From Cytospora piceicola (lineage: Eukaryota; Ascomycota; Sordariomycetes; Diaporthales; Cytosporaceae): a DNA stretch of 64,000 bases. The stretch spans positions 62,001 to 126,000 of the forward strand of contig JALQBC010000054.1 of the NCBI GenBank assembly GCA_023375675.1, given 5' to 3'. Below, in pieces: positions 22,397-36,039 of the stretch (positions are counted from its first letter, which is position 1; every line of letters starts with the position of its first letter). The notes below the pieces were generated by a model. The model was not told the origin of the DNA, ran no database searches, and saw nothing but the letters and a program-made list of their open reading frames with translations. A program made the translations under genes and the position numbers.

Positions 22397-25300
22397 CGTA
22401 GTTATAAACTAAAACTATATCGCTTTTTTAAAATCGGCTTTCTTTAATAAACTTTAAGAGTTCGCTTTATCGGCTACCTTTTATCGGTATAATATTACTA
22501 ATTCGATAACGGTTTAAATTTCTAGCTTTTAGTTAGCTATAAATTAAACCTTTACTTTAAAGGCTTTTTAACTACTTTAATTAAGCTTTTATAAAGCTAC
22601 CCTTTAAATAAGAATCTCGGTTTTTAAAGGAATTAACGGTTTTTATCTGAAAACGAGGTAAAAGGATATAAAATTATAATAATAGCAGATTAAAGTTCGA
22701 TTAATAAAGATTATAGTCTTAAGATACTATCGTTATAATATCTGCTTATTTATTATTTTAGTTAAGGTATTAATAATAGAGTAATATCCTCTTTTAATAA
22801 TCTGTTAAGCTAAAGGATTATAAAGTAAAACTTAAATAAAAAGAATATTAAGTTATTTAATAATAGCTTTAAACTCTTTTTTATTTTTTAGTTTTCTATT
22901 AATATTAATAAATAATAAACTTTTATAAATAAAAATAATATCTTTTTAAAAAAACCTTTTTATTATTAGTAAATTCGATTTCTTTATCGGTTTAGTAATT
23001 ATATATCTTATTAAGTTATATTAAGCTTCGGCGAGAAATTAATAGCTTTAATTATTAGGTATATATTAAATATTAACTTTAATCTTTTCAAATAGCCGCT
23101 TAAAAACCGTAAAATAAATACCTTTACTTTAAAGCTTCGGATTAAACTAAATTATACTTAAAATAAATCTAAATAGCTTTAGTAACGTTTAATTAAAGCT
23201 ATTTATAAAAGTATAGTCTTTTAAGTTTAATAAACGTTATATTTCGGTCTTTATATTTAAACTTCTTATAATAATCCTACAGACTTTTTTATTAAACTTC
23301 GGGATTATTAATAATACGCTGTTATAAAAGCTTCTCTTTTTCTCTTTTTTAAAGAATATAATTAATTACTTAGTACTTTAATACTTTATTCTTAAACCGC
23401 TTAACGGCTTATCTTTATATTCTTTAAAAAATAATACTAGTAATAAAACACCTTATATATTATAAAGACTTATCGGATTTAATTAATTTCGAGTTTAAGA
23501 TCTTTTTTACCGGTATAATATTCATTTAAGTATTATACTAGTTATCGAAATCTCTTTACAGATCTTCGGTAAGAGCTTTAAATATCGGTAGTTATAAAAG
23601 TATATCGGCGATAAGATTTTTCGTTCTAAGAATATACTTAATAATAAAGTCGAAGATTTTAATAATAACGATTTAACGACTTATTAAAGCGTTTAAGATA
23701 TCCGATATCTTTTTATTAATTTAATTAATAAAAACTTAGGTATTTATTTTAAAGATAAAATAATATTAAAAGAGATATTAATAAAGTTATTAAAAAGTAT
23801 AAAAAGCTACTTAGTACTTTTTTTTCTTAGTATTATACTTTTACTTAGCTTAAGTTTAAAAACTACTTTAAAGTAAGCCGGTTTCCGGTAGCCTTTAACC
23901 TTTTATATTAAAGCGGCTCTTTACTTAACTAAACTAATATCGATTATTAAAATAATAGCTCCGGTACTAGGTAAGTAATTAAGTTTAATAATAACTAGTT
24001 TATTAACTAATATATTAATTAACTTCTTTATAATAACTTATTAAGCTTCCTTTTACTAAAATAAGGAGTTTTTCTTTATTAGGTTAAAAGTAATTAAGCG
24101 ATAATAGCGAAGTTTTATATTTAATAGTTATAGTAGATAATTATACTTAAAAATAATCAGAGGTTTTTAAAATTCTTATAAACTGTTTAGCCTTTAATCT
24201 TTTAAATCTTTTTTAATTAAAGAAACTACCCGATCGATTTATATACGTAACCGATAATATTTATATAGTTTTAATATTATTTAAATCTAATACCCAATAT
24301 TACTACTTTAGCTAGCTCGGTATTAAAGAGGATTTAATTAAAGTTATAAATATACTTTATAATATAATAACGAATATTTAAAAGCTTTTTTAATATTTTA
24401 TTTAAATAAGTTAATTCCGGACGTTTAACAGTAATATTATTAAAGAAAGCTTAATAGATATAAGGAATTAAATCGTATAGTAAGCAGACTATTATCTTTA
24501 TAAATTAAGTAATAAGATTTATTACTTTTATCGATAAAGTATATATCCGGAAAAGATTTAAAAGAGTAGTAAATATTATAATATCTCGACTATTTAAATA
24601 AAGCTTAACTTAATTATATTTTAAAAAAAAGTCGAAAAGAAATAAAATTCTATATTTTATAAACTCTTTAAAACCTTAATCAGCCGTTAATAGCATAAAA
24701 GCGTTTTTAATTATAAACGTATTATACTTTTAAATACTATTAATAAGATAAAGTTTACCGTCTTTTTTTTAAACTAAAAATAAACGATTATAGTATAAAT
24801 TATAACTATTTTCGATAATCTGTTTTTTAAAACGTTTTTTAAGTAGCTTTAAGGTTTTCGACTTGAAAGTATAAGAGATCGGGATATTTTTTAACTAAAA
24901 GACGTTATAAAAAATAGTCCGGATAACTTAAAGAAAAGTAACTTTTTCGATAATTGTTTTAATCTTAAACTAATTTTATAATAAACTTTTCTCTCGGTTA
25001 ATTAATATATACCGGAATATCTTTACTTTAGCTAAATTAAAATTATTATAGTAAGTTTTTAATAATCTATTCTACCTTTTTTTATTAGCTGGCTACTAGG
25101 TTTAATATTTAAAAACTTCTGTTAAATTTAAGAATTATATTTACTATACAATAATTTAGCTTAATTAGCTTTAACTACTTCGATTCTTTTTACTTTTTAT
25201 ATTAGATTTAGTTTTAAAACAGAACAGTTTAGCTTTAAATTATTAACCGGCTTAACTTTAAATATAATACCTTTATAAAAAGTATTAACTATTCTTATTA

Positions 25301-28300
25301 TCTTTTTAATAGCTTAGTATATTTACTTTTAAAAAAGAGGTAAGTTAAACCTTTTCTTTTTTAGTATTTTAATTTATCGCTTATACTAACTATAAAAGTA
25401 CTAATAGTTTTCCTTTTATTAAATAAAAAAATATATATTTATAGGTTTTATCTTAACTACTTTAAATACTATTAAAACGAATATAAGAATATCTTTATCA
25501 GATAATAAACGAATAGAAATATTACTTAGTTTAAGTTAGTAGGAAACCTGCTGCGCCTTTTAGAAATATAACTATTAAGCTTTATTTATTTTAAGTCTAT
25601 TCTTTAAATAAGAGTTAACTTAAATAAGAGTTTTAAGCTTACCTTTTATTATAGTAACTGATTTAGTATTATTAAAACGAAAATTAGCTTTAAGTAAGTT
25701 ATTAAGAGAATATTTAAAAGTAAACTTTATTTAAAGAATAAATAGTATTTTAAAAAGAATATCGTAGTTTATCTTTATAATTCGGTCGTTTACTATATAA
25801 AAGACGATTTACTTATAATAACCTTTAATTTAAACCGAGGTTTTAAAAATATTAAAAAGGTTTATCTTTCTTCTATTATATACTCGAGAACCGATATTAA
25901 TTTAAATAACCGAAAGTCTATACTTATCGCAGATACTTACTTTTAAAAAATTAAGTTCGGCTTTAATATCGAGTATCGATAGCTAAGTATTACTACTTTT
26001 AAACTTAATTCGGATAATAAAGTAATAAACCGAAGCGATACTCTTTTAAAGTCTTTTAATATAAATATTTATATTAATAACTCTTTAATAAAGGTACGCT
26101 TTAATTATATTAATATAAGTATCGAAGACTTTTTAGTTTTTAAAGAAAGACTTAATTAAGTTAAAGCTAAGTTAGTTTTATTATAAAAACTTATTTTTTC
26201 GTTAAACTACTATTATATTTAAAGCTTTAAGCTATTTATTTACTTTATTATTTAAGTTTTAACTTTCTTTATAATTAAAATAAGTAATCTTTATTTTACT
26301 ATTTTAAAGTATTTAAATATTATAAATAATACTGTCTTTAAAGTTAAGGCTTATTAAAAGAATTTTATTTAAAGTATATCTTTTTAAAGTATAAAAAAAC
26401 CGGTTAACTAATATTTTTTTAAAGTCTAGAATAGCGTTTTATACTTCTGTTTACAGGTTATTTGTTTTAAAGTAACTAATTAACGCTATTCCTTTTAGCT
26501 TTCTTTTTAGCTTAGTCTTTAAATATCGGGGTTTTTAAGACTTTATCTTTAACTTAGGTAGTCTTTTATTCTTTAACGGTACTATTATTAATTTAAGCTT
26601 AATTATTAGTATTAAGAACTTTTCTTTACTTTTTAATATTAAAAATAGTCGTCGGAAAAGTAATAATAACTAGCTTTTTAAACGGTATATAGCCGGAAGA
26701 TATATTTAAAAAGCTACCTTAATAATAACCGCTTAAATCGACCCGATATTTATATTATCTTTATTAAAATTATTTATAAGGTTATAAGGTAACTTACCGA
26801 TAATATACTTAAGATCGCCTTGAAATCGGGGTTTACGCTTAACTAGTATTTTATACCTTTTAACTATAGGTATTTAGTTTTAATTATCTTAAGCTTAAAG
26901 CTTTAAAGTTATTAAAACGACTTAGAGAGCTTTTACTCCCTTTTTATTATAGTATTAGCCGATTAAGTCTACCTGGATTAATATTCTTTTACTTTCGAAA
27001 ACCTTATTTTTAGTTTTAATTACTTAAAGTATTTGTCTTAGGTTTAAATAAAAAAGAATACCTTCTCTTTTTAACTTTTTTAGTAAAAGATATCGATTAG
27101 CGTTATAATTATTTCGTTTATATCTATAGTAAAGGTTTTTAGTTCTGTCTCTCTTAAATTAGTTAACCTTTATCTTATAGTAATAGACGTAAGTAGTAAG
27201 GTCTTATTTATTAATATATTCTTTATTAGCTACGTACCTTACGATATTATTAAGACTAGTTAAAAAGGTAAGATTTTAAATCTAGTTTTTTAATAAGATA
27301 CTTTTAAATAACTAACGATAATTATATAATCGGGCTTTAACCTTTTTGTATACTTAGTTTTAGATATTATTAATATCTTATGAAAAATAAGAGTTTTTTT
27401 AACTAATCGTTTTTAAAAAATCCGCGTTACTTATCTTTAAGTTATTTAGATATTTAAGAAGATCTTTAATATTAGTTGTAAGATATAAATAAAAGACTAA
27501 TACTTATTTAAAGATTAAGGTTTTACTTATTAAAGGTTTTAAACACTACGGTTTAAATATAGAATTAAGTAGCTTTATTTTAAGAAGGGGAGTCTTTTAA
27601 AAAGAGAATTAATATAGAATCTAGTTAATAAGTTTATAAAGTTATTACTAGGAAGATAAGATCTTATCCGCTTTAGTTATTATAGATATTACGCCCGGAT
27701 ATCTTTTTATCGCGCTTTTCTTTATATTAGATAATTAAATAAAGCTTTAAAAGATTATTTATTAAGGCTTAAGCTTAATATATAACCCTTTAATTTAAAA
27801 AGTTAAAGGTTTATTTTAAAATTCTGTTTAAGTTTAATAATTTCGTTTTATAGCTTTAATAAATAGTTAATTATACTTTAAGATAGTAAAGCGAAGTAAC
27901 TTTAAAAAGTTAATAATATAAGTAAAAATAAAGGCTCTTTTTTCCTAGTTTAAGGTATAAAGCTATTAGCGGTTATAACGTTTATACGCCTGCTTTAATG
28001 TTTTCTTTTAATTAGCTTAAGTTTAAGCGCTCGATATTTATATTATAAAGTCTGTTACTATTTTTAGTTTTATAACTATCGTCTTTAAAACCTTTAATGT
28101 ATATTTATTAAAGATCTTAAAAATTATTTAAACGATATTATAGCGTTTAAAATAATCGGTAATATTAGTACTGTCGAAGGGTTTTAAACAGAAAGCTTAA
28201 ATCTTTTTAACCGGTAAGATACTAATAAACAGGCTTAAATATTATAGATAGATATAGAAGAGCTAAAAAGGGATACGCCGGTATTTAAGATTAATTAAAA

Positions 28301-29750
28301 AGTATCGAGGTTTCGTTAGTCTTTTCTTTTAAAAGAGTAAAAAGGGTTAGTTAATCTTTTATTAATATCTTTTTTCTCTATTTTATATTCAGACGGTTTA
28401 GTTTCTTTTACCCTTTTCTTTTTAACGTTCTTTTCGGCTTATTTCTAATCTTTGTCTTTTCGTTAGTTATTTAATTAAATCCGTCTATATAGTTAACTTT
28501 ACTATATAATACTAGATTACTATTTAAGACAGATAAAAGTACTTAATATACCGCGACTATAAACTTAAAGGAAAAAGATAAAATAAAAGAATATATTAAA
28601 CTATTTTTTAGTTAGTAAAGTATTAAATAAAACCTGTAAATACTTATTTAATTCTAAGTTTACTAGAAAAGTTATTTAATATAAGTTTAAAATAATAATA
28701 ATAAAAGTAAATAAACGCTAATTCTTTTTTAATATTTATCGGAATAAAACAATACTTTAAATAAGATATTTTAAAAAGTAGAACGTAAAACAGATTTAAT
28801 TAATACTATTACTAAACGGTATAACTATAACGAAAATCTTTTTCTTTCTTAAGCTTTTTAAAAAAAACCGTTTTTTTATTAGTTAACCGTTTAGCTATTC
28901 GTATATAATAATTTCTAAGTCTTTTAAAAAGAAATAGCTTAAGACTTAGATTTTTAATTTAATTAATATAATACCGGTAAACTATAAGATTATATTTAAC
29001 TGTAAAAACTCGTTTACCTTTTATATTTCTTTATTTTAAATAAGTATTCGGTTTAATAATAAGTAAAGAAACCCCTTTTTTCGTACGTTTATTTTTATAA
29101 CGTCGTCTATCTATTATATATTATAATAAAAATAGAATTAATCGGTAAAATTCGGTATTAAGCGTTATAGTTTAAGTATTTACCTTACTTCCTTTAGTCT
29201 ATACCCTTAATATCTAACGGTTATAAACCTCGGTTTTAGTAAGTTTTATACTTAAGTAGCTTAAAAGTATATAGTTTTAAACGTCGATATATTCTTTAAA
29301 ATATCTTTAGTCTAATTAAACTAAAGAATTTAAAAAAGCCGATAAAACCTATATTTAAATTATAAGGCAGATACGAAATATTGTAAAGATAAATAACACT
29401 TATAAAGGACTAAAAGCTACCGGCTTTACTACGTTAAGGTTAATTAAAAGTAAGCCTAAAAGCTTATAATTTCGAACGACTATCGGCTATAAAAATAAAG
29501 ATAAAAAGATAAAAAAGATAATATTTAGGTTTAATTACGTCGGGATAAGTATAAGTAGTAAAACTTTATTATATATTATTCTTATCTAAGTAAAAAGAGA
29601 AATTAAAACAAGCGCTCGAGATACCTTTTAAAAGATACCGACGTAAGGTTAATAGGTCTAGTACTACTAGCTACCGCATTCCCGGTAAGGCGGTAGAACT
29701 ATTAAGCTGCCTAGCTTATATATAGATTACTGCACTAGGCTTTACAATAG
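22397..29750 (-). mobile_element. Gypsy 5: minus-strand Ty3/gypsy element of a different family, 3' end cut off
   Basis: Reading the minus strand from right to left, an RT segment lies at about 24,960-24,360. KKDGK is near 24,757-24,775, an NAFM..ADE-type stretch near 24,690, SLLDFFSGYDQ-like residues follow, and the catalytic motif near 24,440-24,455 reads FFNNI (Asp to Asn). Integrase C-terminal sequence (ISFYLVFR.KPLIPLKTEIL) is at about 22,700-22,600. A protease-like part may lie at 25.7-26.0 kb and gag at 26-28.5 kb, both uncertain. The 3' end stops against the gypsy 1 LTR at 22,397, suggesting gypsy 1 inserted into or was joined to it. A possible 5' LTR lies around 29,100-29,750. It includes the inverted pair CTACCGC..GCGGTAG at 29,660-29,690 and an about TGTAAAGCC start on the minus strand, but no second copy is present to prove it. 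The right boundary is approximate. Confidence 0.75.
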
Positions 29751-32700
29751 CTTTAAACCTATAGAATATATAATTATAAACTACTGGAAACTATACTATC
29801 GGTTATAATATATAATACCTTAAGCTTAACTAATACTAATTAGTAGTTATATAAGTAACCTTTAATAGTAAGGTTAAAAGAGGTAAACCTTTCTTATAAT
29901 TATTATATAACGATTAAGGCTCTTTTATAAGCTGTTTATCGCGTTTTAAGTCTAAAGATCTATATTATAATTAAAGCTATTATAAAATTATTTAAGCGAT
30001 TTAGTTAACCTTTATACGCTAGTTAATATTAACCGATAGACTATTATAAAGCCTTTTAAACTAACTTAATAGAAAAGTTCTAATTAAAAGATAACCTTAT
30101 AACTTACCGGCGTATACTATTATATAATACTTTTAAAAACTTCCTTTTACTATAAACTTTCCTTTTAAATAAAACCGTATATCTATTTTATATTATTATC
30201 TTTCCTTAAAGTAAAAGCTATACCGTTTTCTAGTTTATTAGTTTTTCTGCTAAAAATAACATTTTTTATAACTTTCTTTTATAATAATTATAAACGTTCT
30301 TCTTATAACTTCACTTTATAACTTTATAATAAACTTTCTTTATAATTATAACCTTATTTATAACCTTTATAATTTTCCCTTCCTTTATTGCTAAATTACG
30401 AATTTCTTTTCTTTAAGACTTTATAAGAACTTCTTATTATAAAACCCTTTTTTAAAAACCTTACTTTATAATAAACCTTTTCTTTATAAACATTTTCGAC
30501 GTTAGTTATAGAAATATAAAGGCTAGTAGAGGTTAAGCTACTATATAATATTTTTAAGTAATTACTACTTATAAGTAAATAACTTAAACGTATTAATAGT
30601 TAATTAAAACAAATATAGTATAAAAACGTTTCTTTTTCTATATACTTTAATTTAAATTACTATAACCTTATAATAACCTTTAATAAAAATAAAGCTAAAG
30701 CTAATAGTTTTTATTTCTTATAAGAGTACCTTAATAGCTTAATAAAAGTATTATAAGGTTTTTAAAATATTTAACTATATATTTACTTAAAGTTATAAAA
30801 TACTTTTATAAATAAAAGCACGTTTAATAAAACTAATATAGCTACGTTTACTATATATATTATTAAAAGACTTTACTAATTAATAACTATTAATAAATAT
30901 ATATTAATAAACCTTTTAAAAAACTTTAAAAACTAAGATTAAAAAACACTGAAAATAATTACTTTTACTTAATAATATAAAATATAGCCTGCTTCTTATA
31001 AAAGTAAAGAATTTATATTAGCTTATATAAGCGTTACTTTACTTTTTAACTATTAAATATTATAATAATAAAAGAGCTACCGGTATAGTTAAAAATAAAG
31101 ATAGAAGTAAAGCTATAAGCTAAATAAGCTATTATTAATAAGTTAAAAAAGTAAGTAAAGCTTTTTATACGTAGTAGTTATAACCCTTTTAATTTATAGC
31201 TTAAAGATAATAGTAAGAACGTTATACTATTTATTAAAGAAGATAAATTCTTAATATTATTACTATTTCCCTCTTTTAAGCTCTTACTATAATTAAGAAC
31301 GTAGCCGCTACCGCTATTATAAGATATAAGGCTGCTAACAGGCTTTTAAACCCCGGTACGCCCTTTTATATTATAAGACTAATAACTTTAAAATATTTAT
31401 ATAAGTTTTTTTTAAGGCTATATGTCTTTCGGTTTTTAAATACTTTTATAAGCCGTTTTATAATATTTATAAAGCCTTTTTTCTTAGTAAATACTTAACT
31501 ATATATTAAAACTAAATAAGAATATAGTTATTTAAAAAGCTTAAAATAAAAATAAAAAGTAAATTAAAAAGCTATATAACTTACTAAATAATAAACTAAA
31601 ACTATTTATAAATATTTACTATTATAGTAGTATTTAGCCGGATTAGTCTTATAATATATATTTTTAAATCTTTATTAAAAAAGCCGAAACTTATTATATT
31701 TAATATATTAATATAATAAACAATTTTACTATAGCGTATAAAAAGCTAAAAACTTATTTTAAAACCGAATAGTATTATAACGATTAAAGTAATATAATAC
31801 TTAATAGCCTTTAAAATAATAAAGATAATATTAATAAAAGCTTTTATAAAGTCTTACGCTTTATATTAAATAAGCTTTAGCTTTATTAACGTATTTTCGG
31901 ATCTTATTATAATAGTAATAAGATTTAAAAAATAATAGTATTTTAAGTATATAAAAGAATAGCTAAGTTTAAATATACTTTTTATATACTTACTGCTTTT
32001 TAAAAAAGCCTTTTTAAACCTTTTAATTATTATTTAAATTATATTCTAAGTAAAAGAATAATATTAATAGTTATTTAGTTTAAAAATAACTTAATAATAA
32101 CTTTTATTATCTTAAATACCGGTATAATAATAACTAATAATAAAAAGGTTCCGGCTTTAGCTTTTATAAAGAAAACCCTATTATAATAACTATCGAGATA
32201 ATTAACGCTAGTAATTATATTAAATAAAAGTATTTTATTTACAGCTAAAAGAGTTACTAGTTTATAAAATATACTTAAAAATTAAAATAACGCTTTTAAA
32301 ACTAATACTTAATATAATATAAAGATTATAATAAATCGGTTATAGAAAAAAGCTTTATAGTCTTTTTAACTAACTATAAAAGTTATAAAGGTACTTATAA
32401 TATTAATAGCTTACCTGAATATAATAATAATAATAACTGTAAAGTTAACGTTTTTAAAGATATAAAAGCTATATATATTAACTAATAAACACAGCCTTTT
32501 TTATACTATCTTTAATAATAATAATAAAGCCGGATATAAAAATATTATTACCTTAAGTTTATAGTTTACCTATTAAACTAGTTATTTAAAGTTAAAGTTT
32601 TAAAGTATTATTTTTACTATTAAAATTTTAAAGCTTTTAACTATAAGCTATAGTTAATACTTTATTTTTAATATAAAATTATTTTAATAAAGTTAATAAA

Positions 32701-33598
32701 ACTAAAGCCGGTAAAGCTATTATAAAATTTAGCTAAAGATTATATATATTTTTTTTTAATATTTTTAACGTTAGCTTATTTATTAACATTATATGTTTTT
32801 ATATTATTAATACTTTTACGTTACTTGTTTTATATTTTCAAAATATAACTAAACTAAATATCTTCTTTCAAAATATTATAAATATGTTAATAAAAGTCGA
32901 TAAGTAAAATAAAGAAAAAGTTAGTTTTATTAGCTGAAAGTAAAGTTATTTATAGTTCTTTCTCTTAAAACGAATTACCGGTGCTTTCTTTATAAAGAAA
33001 TAGCTATATTATATTTATTATCATTTAAAATATCCGATTATTAATTATCTGTCTTAACTATTAATAAATACCGGCTATAAAGTTAATATTATAATTTTTA
33101 AGGTTATTATAAAGTTCTATTATTATTATTAAATAAAAAGCCTTATTTTTAACGATTTAAATTTACTTTAAAGGATAGTTATAACTATAATTATAAGCTT
33201 ATTATAAATATTATATATTTATTTTAAAAGCTAATATCTTATATTATAAACTTATCGATATTCTTTTAAGCTATATACTTTCTTAATATATTATTTATAA
33301 AAGATTTATAAAAAGCTTTCTGAATAATATAAATAAATATATAACTAAGTACTTATAAAAGTTAACTACTTTATTAAAAAAGTTAAAATATATTATAGGT
33401 TTTTATACTTTTAAATTTTAAATATTAAGCTTTTAACTATTTTTAATAATAATACTATTTTACAAATAGTTATAAAGGCTATTAGTAATATAGCCGAACG
33501 AAATAATTTAATAATTATACTACTTATTTTTAACGCTTTTTTAAAGTAAATTGTAATTTAGTTTTATTACCGTCGATATTATAGTGTAGAAATAATAT
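29751..33598. other. AT-rich RIP-mutated DNA, element not identified
   Basis: About 3.8 kb with the same CpA/TpG depletion as its neighbours, so it was probably repeated sequence. Plus-strand frames at 31,400-32,600 stay partly readable through stops and are rich in Gln, Leu and Ile. I could not match gag, RT, integrase or a DDE transposase. Short AAT runs occur near 32,420-32,440 and 32,515-32,530. It may be the remains of a DNA transposon or a further retroelement. Confidence 0.5.
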
Positions 33599-34134
33599 TA
33601 CCTTGTATTAAAAAGGTTAATGTTTGTTTTATAAGGTAAGCGAGTATAATAGAAAATTATTGCCCTTAAGATTTATACTACCTGTTTTTAATTCTGATTA
33701 GCTCTGAATTATAATTATGCTAATTCGCTACAGCACCTGTCTAAAGGATCTGATTAGCTATAAAAAGCAGTGATTCTAGTCGTTCCGTAACTAAATGCAC
33801 TAGCAATTATAAGGCCTTTAATGCCTGCCGGAAGACTTACAGTCATTTTAAGGCTTACGATAAGGCCTTTCACTGTAGACCTTAGGTTCGAACTAAGATG
33901 CACGCTCGAGTTTTAATCCGATTAAGACGTACTTATTTCAATCTGAATCGTTAGAAAAAGGGATATAAAACAGTATCTTTAATTAAATCGTAGCCCTTAC
34001 GGTAGGCTTACTATTAAAGCTAATAGTTCTAATTCCTTAAGTTTCTTAGGTTTCTTAGGTTCTTAACCCGAACCTTAGCCTTTCCTTTCCTTTTTCTTTA
34101 CCGAAGGCTTATATAAGCCTTTAGATTCGAATTA

Positions 34135-34374
34135 AGTTAATAAGTTAATAAGTAAGTAAGTAAGTAAGCAGGTAAGTTTGCTAGTAAATTAGCTATTAAG
34201 TAAGTAAGTAAGTAGGTAAGTAGGTAAGTAAGTAAGTAAGTAAATAAGTAAGTAGGTAAGTAAGTAAGTAAGTAAATTCGCTATTAAATAAATAAATAAG
34301 TATGTAAGTAAGTAAGTAAGTAAGTAAGTAGATAGGTAAGTTAGTAAGTAAGTAATTTCGCTAGTAAATTAGCT

Positions 34375-34425
<51 letters not shown>

Positions 34426-35382
34426 TAGCTAGTAACTAAGTAAGTAAGTAAGTAAGTAAGTAAGTTAGTAAGTAAGTAGGTAAGTAGGTAAGTAAGTAAG
34501 TAAGTAAGTAAATAAGTAAGTAGGTAAGTAAGTAAGTAAGTAAGTAGGTAAGTAACTAAATAGGTTAGTTAGTAAGTAAGTAAATAAATAAGTAAATTAA
34601 TTACTATATAAGCTAGTAAATAAGTAAGTAAAGTAAGCTAATACGCTAATAATTAAGTTTATTAGTAAATACGTTAGCTAATAAGTAAGTAAGTAAATAT
34701 GTATATAGAATAGCTATTAAATTTAAAAAGTAAATTAGCTAGTAAGTAAATAAGTAAGTAAATACGTAAGTAATTAAGTAAGTAAGTAAGTAAGTAACTA
34801 AGTAAGTAAGTAAGTAATTAAGTAAGTAAGTAAGTAAGTTAGCTAGAGTTATAACTGTATTTTTATATTTTATATTTATATTTTTAAAAATATAAAAATA
34901 CATATATTTTATATTTATATTTTTAAACCTTTATATTTATATTTATATTTATTTCTAACCCTTTATATTTTATATTTTTATATTTCTAATACAGAAATGT
35001 AAATACATTATATAAAATAATAAAGAACTATATAAAAGTATAAATAACTATTATATTATTAAGTATTATAGTTCTTATTATAAAAGTTTTTAAAGTATAT
35101 TAATATTTATTTTATTTAATTTTATATTTATATTTATATAAGTGTATATTTTTGTATTTTTGTATTTTTATATTAGAAATACAAAATACAAATATAAAAA
35201 TTTAAAATATATATTTGTATTTGTATTTATTTCCGACCCTTTATATTTATATTTATATTTATTTCCAACCTTCTATATTTATATTTTTGTATTTTAAATT
35301 TGTATTTTTATATTTACATGTATTTTATAACTCTGAAGTTAGCTAATAAGTTAGTTATTAAAGTTACTACTATATTAGATAA

Positions 35383-35416
<34 letters not shown>

Positions 35417-35750
35417 GGTAGGTAGGTAGGTAAGTAGGTAAAAAGGTAGGTAGGTAGGTAAGTAAGTAAGTAAGTAAGTAGGTAAGTAAGTTAGTTAGTA
35501 AGTTAAATATTAATAAAAGTAAGCTAGTAAGCTAGTAATTAAGGTTATTAATAAATATATTAGCTAATAAGTAAGTAAGTAAATAAGTATATAAAATAGT
35601 TATTAAATCTACTAAGTAAATAAGCTAATAAGTAAATAAGTAAGTTAGTAAGTAAATAACTAAGTAACTAAGTACGTAAGTAAGTTAGCTAATATATTAG
35701 CTAATAAGATAGCTAGTAAGTTAGTTACTTAGTTATTAAGTAAGTAAGTT

Positions 35751-35812
<62 letters not shown>

Positions 35813-35830
35813 TATATAAATTAGCTAATA
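34135..35830 (+). repeat. TAAG array of copy B, interrupted by an insertion
   Basis: TAAG, TTAG and TAGG tetranucleotide runs at 34,135-34,844 and 35,335-35,830. The pattern matches the array in copy A but length and phase differ. The last block is a nearly pure TAAG run of about 60 bp (35,750-35,812). Confidence 0.95.
34845..35334. mobile_element. MITE-like 490-bp AT-rich insert with 10-bp terminal inverted repeats
   Basis: Begins AGAGTTATAA and ends TTATAACTCT, an exact 10-bp inverted pair. The interior is strikingly TATTTATATTT-rich and self-complementary. It contains two copies of a CC(C)TTTATATTTATATTTAT block, each ending in TTTCTAACC, TTTCCGACC or TTTCCAACC variants. It interrupts the TAAG array of copy B and is absent from copy A. 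No coding capacity. The target duplication is unclear because the flanks are themselves repetitive. Confidence 0.65.
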
Positions 35831-35865
35831 AATTATTTAGTTATAAAGTAAATAAATAAACATTT

Positions 35866-35947
35866 CGCCGCTTAAAGCTGCGGAGGAGACGATAGTATAA
35901 CGTCTAAAGGGCGTTACTTTATCGGATCCGGAGCAGCTTAAGCGGCG
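35866..35947. other. 82-bp cruciform-forming inverted repeat in copy B
   Basis: Counterpart of 15,202-15,283, with arms CGCCGCTTAAAGCTGC and GCAGCTTAAGCGGCG and inner arms AACGTCT and GGGCGTT. RIP-type changes have damaged the inner stem on one side without compensation, so pairing is not being maintained in this copy. Confidence 0.88.
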
Positions 35948-36039
35948 TATCTAACTATCTAACTAAGTAGCTATAAAGTTTCCGATCCTTCTTAACGGAA
36001 GGCCATTTCAGTAGGCGGTCCTACCGCCGTTCCCTAGTA

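Larger units (their letters stand above)
33599..36039 (+). mobile_element. Copy B of the unrecognised non-coding repeat element
   Basis: Same order as copy A. A single 46-bp head starts TA-CCTTGTATT (TG to TA by RIP). Then come a head region aligned to 12,827-13,060, one about 239-bp unit (33,890-34,128), a TAAG array split by a MITE-like insert, a cruciform, and the 3' end with hairpin GGCGGT-CCT-ACCGCC and CCCTAG-TA. It is more RIP-mutated than A: differences in the head are mostly G to A and C to T. Flanks ATAATAT (left) and ATAATAA (right) could be a target-site duplication, but this is low-complexity sequence. Together with A it forms direct repeats 18.2 kb apart. Confidence 0.78.

Noticed and set aside
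33880..33905. tRNA T-loop-like GGTTCGAAC
   Set aside because: No matching acceptor, D or anticodon stems around it, and the same sequence is part of the 229-bp repeat unit.
12735..36039. A and B as the two LTRs of one 23-kb retrotransposon
   Set aside because: The interior holds gypsy 1 with its own, different 3' LTR and an oppositely oriented gypsy 5. Outer flanks of A (AACAG) and B (ATAAT) do not match, and C occurs alone inside another element. Kept only as an alternative for the element ends.
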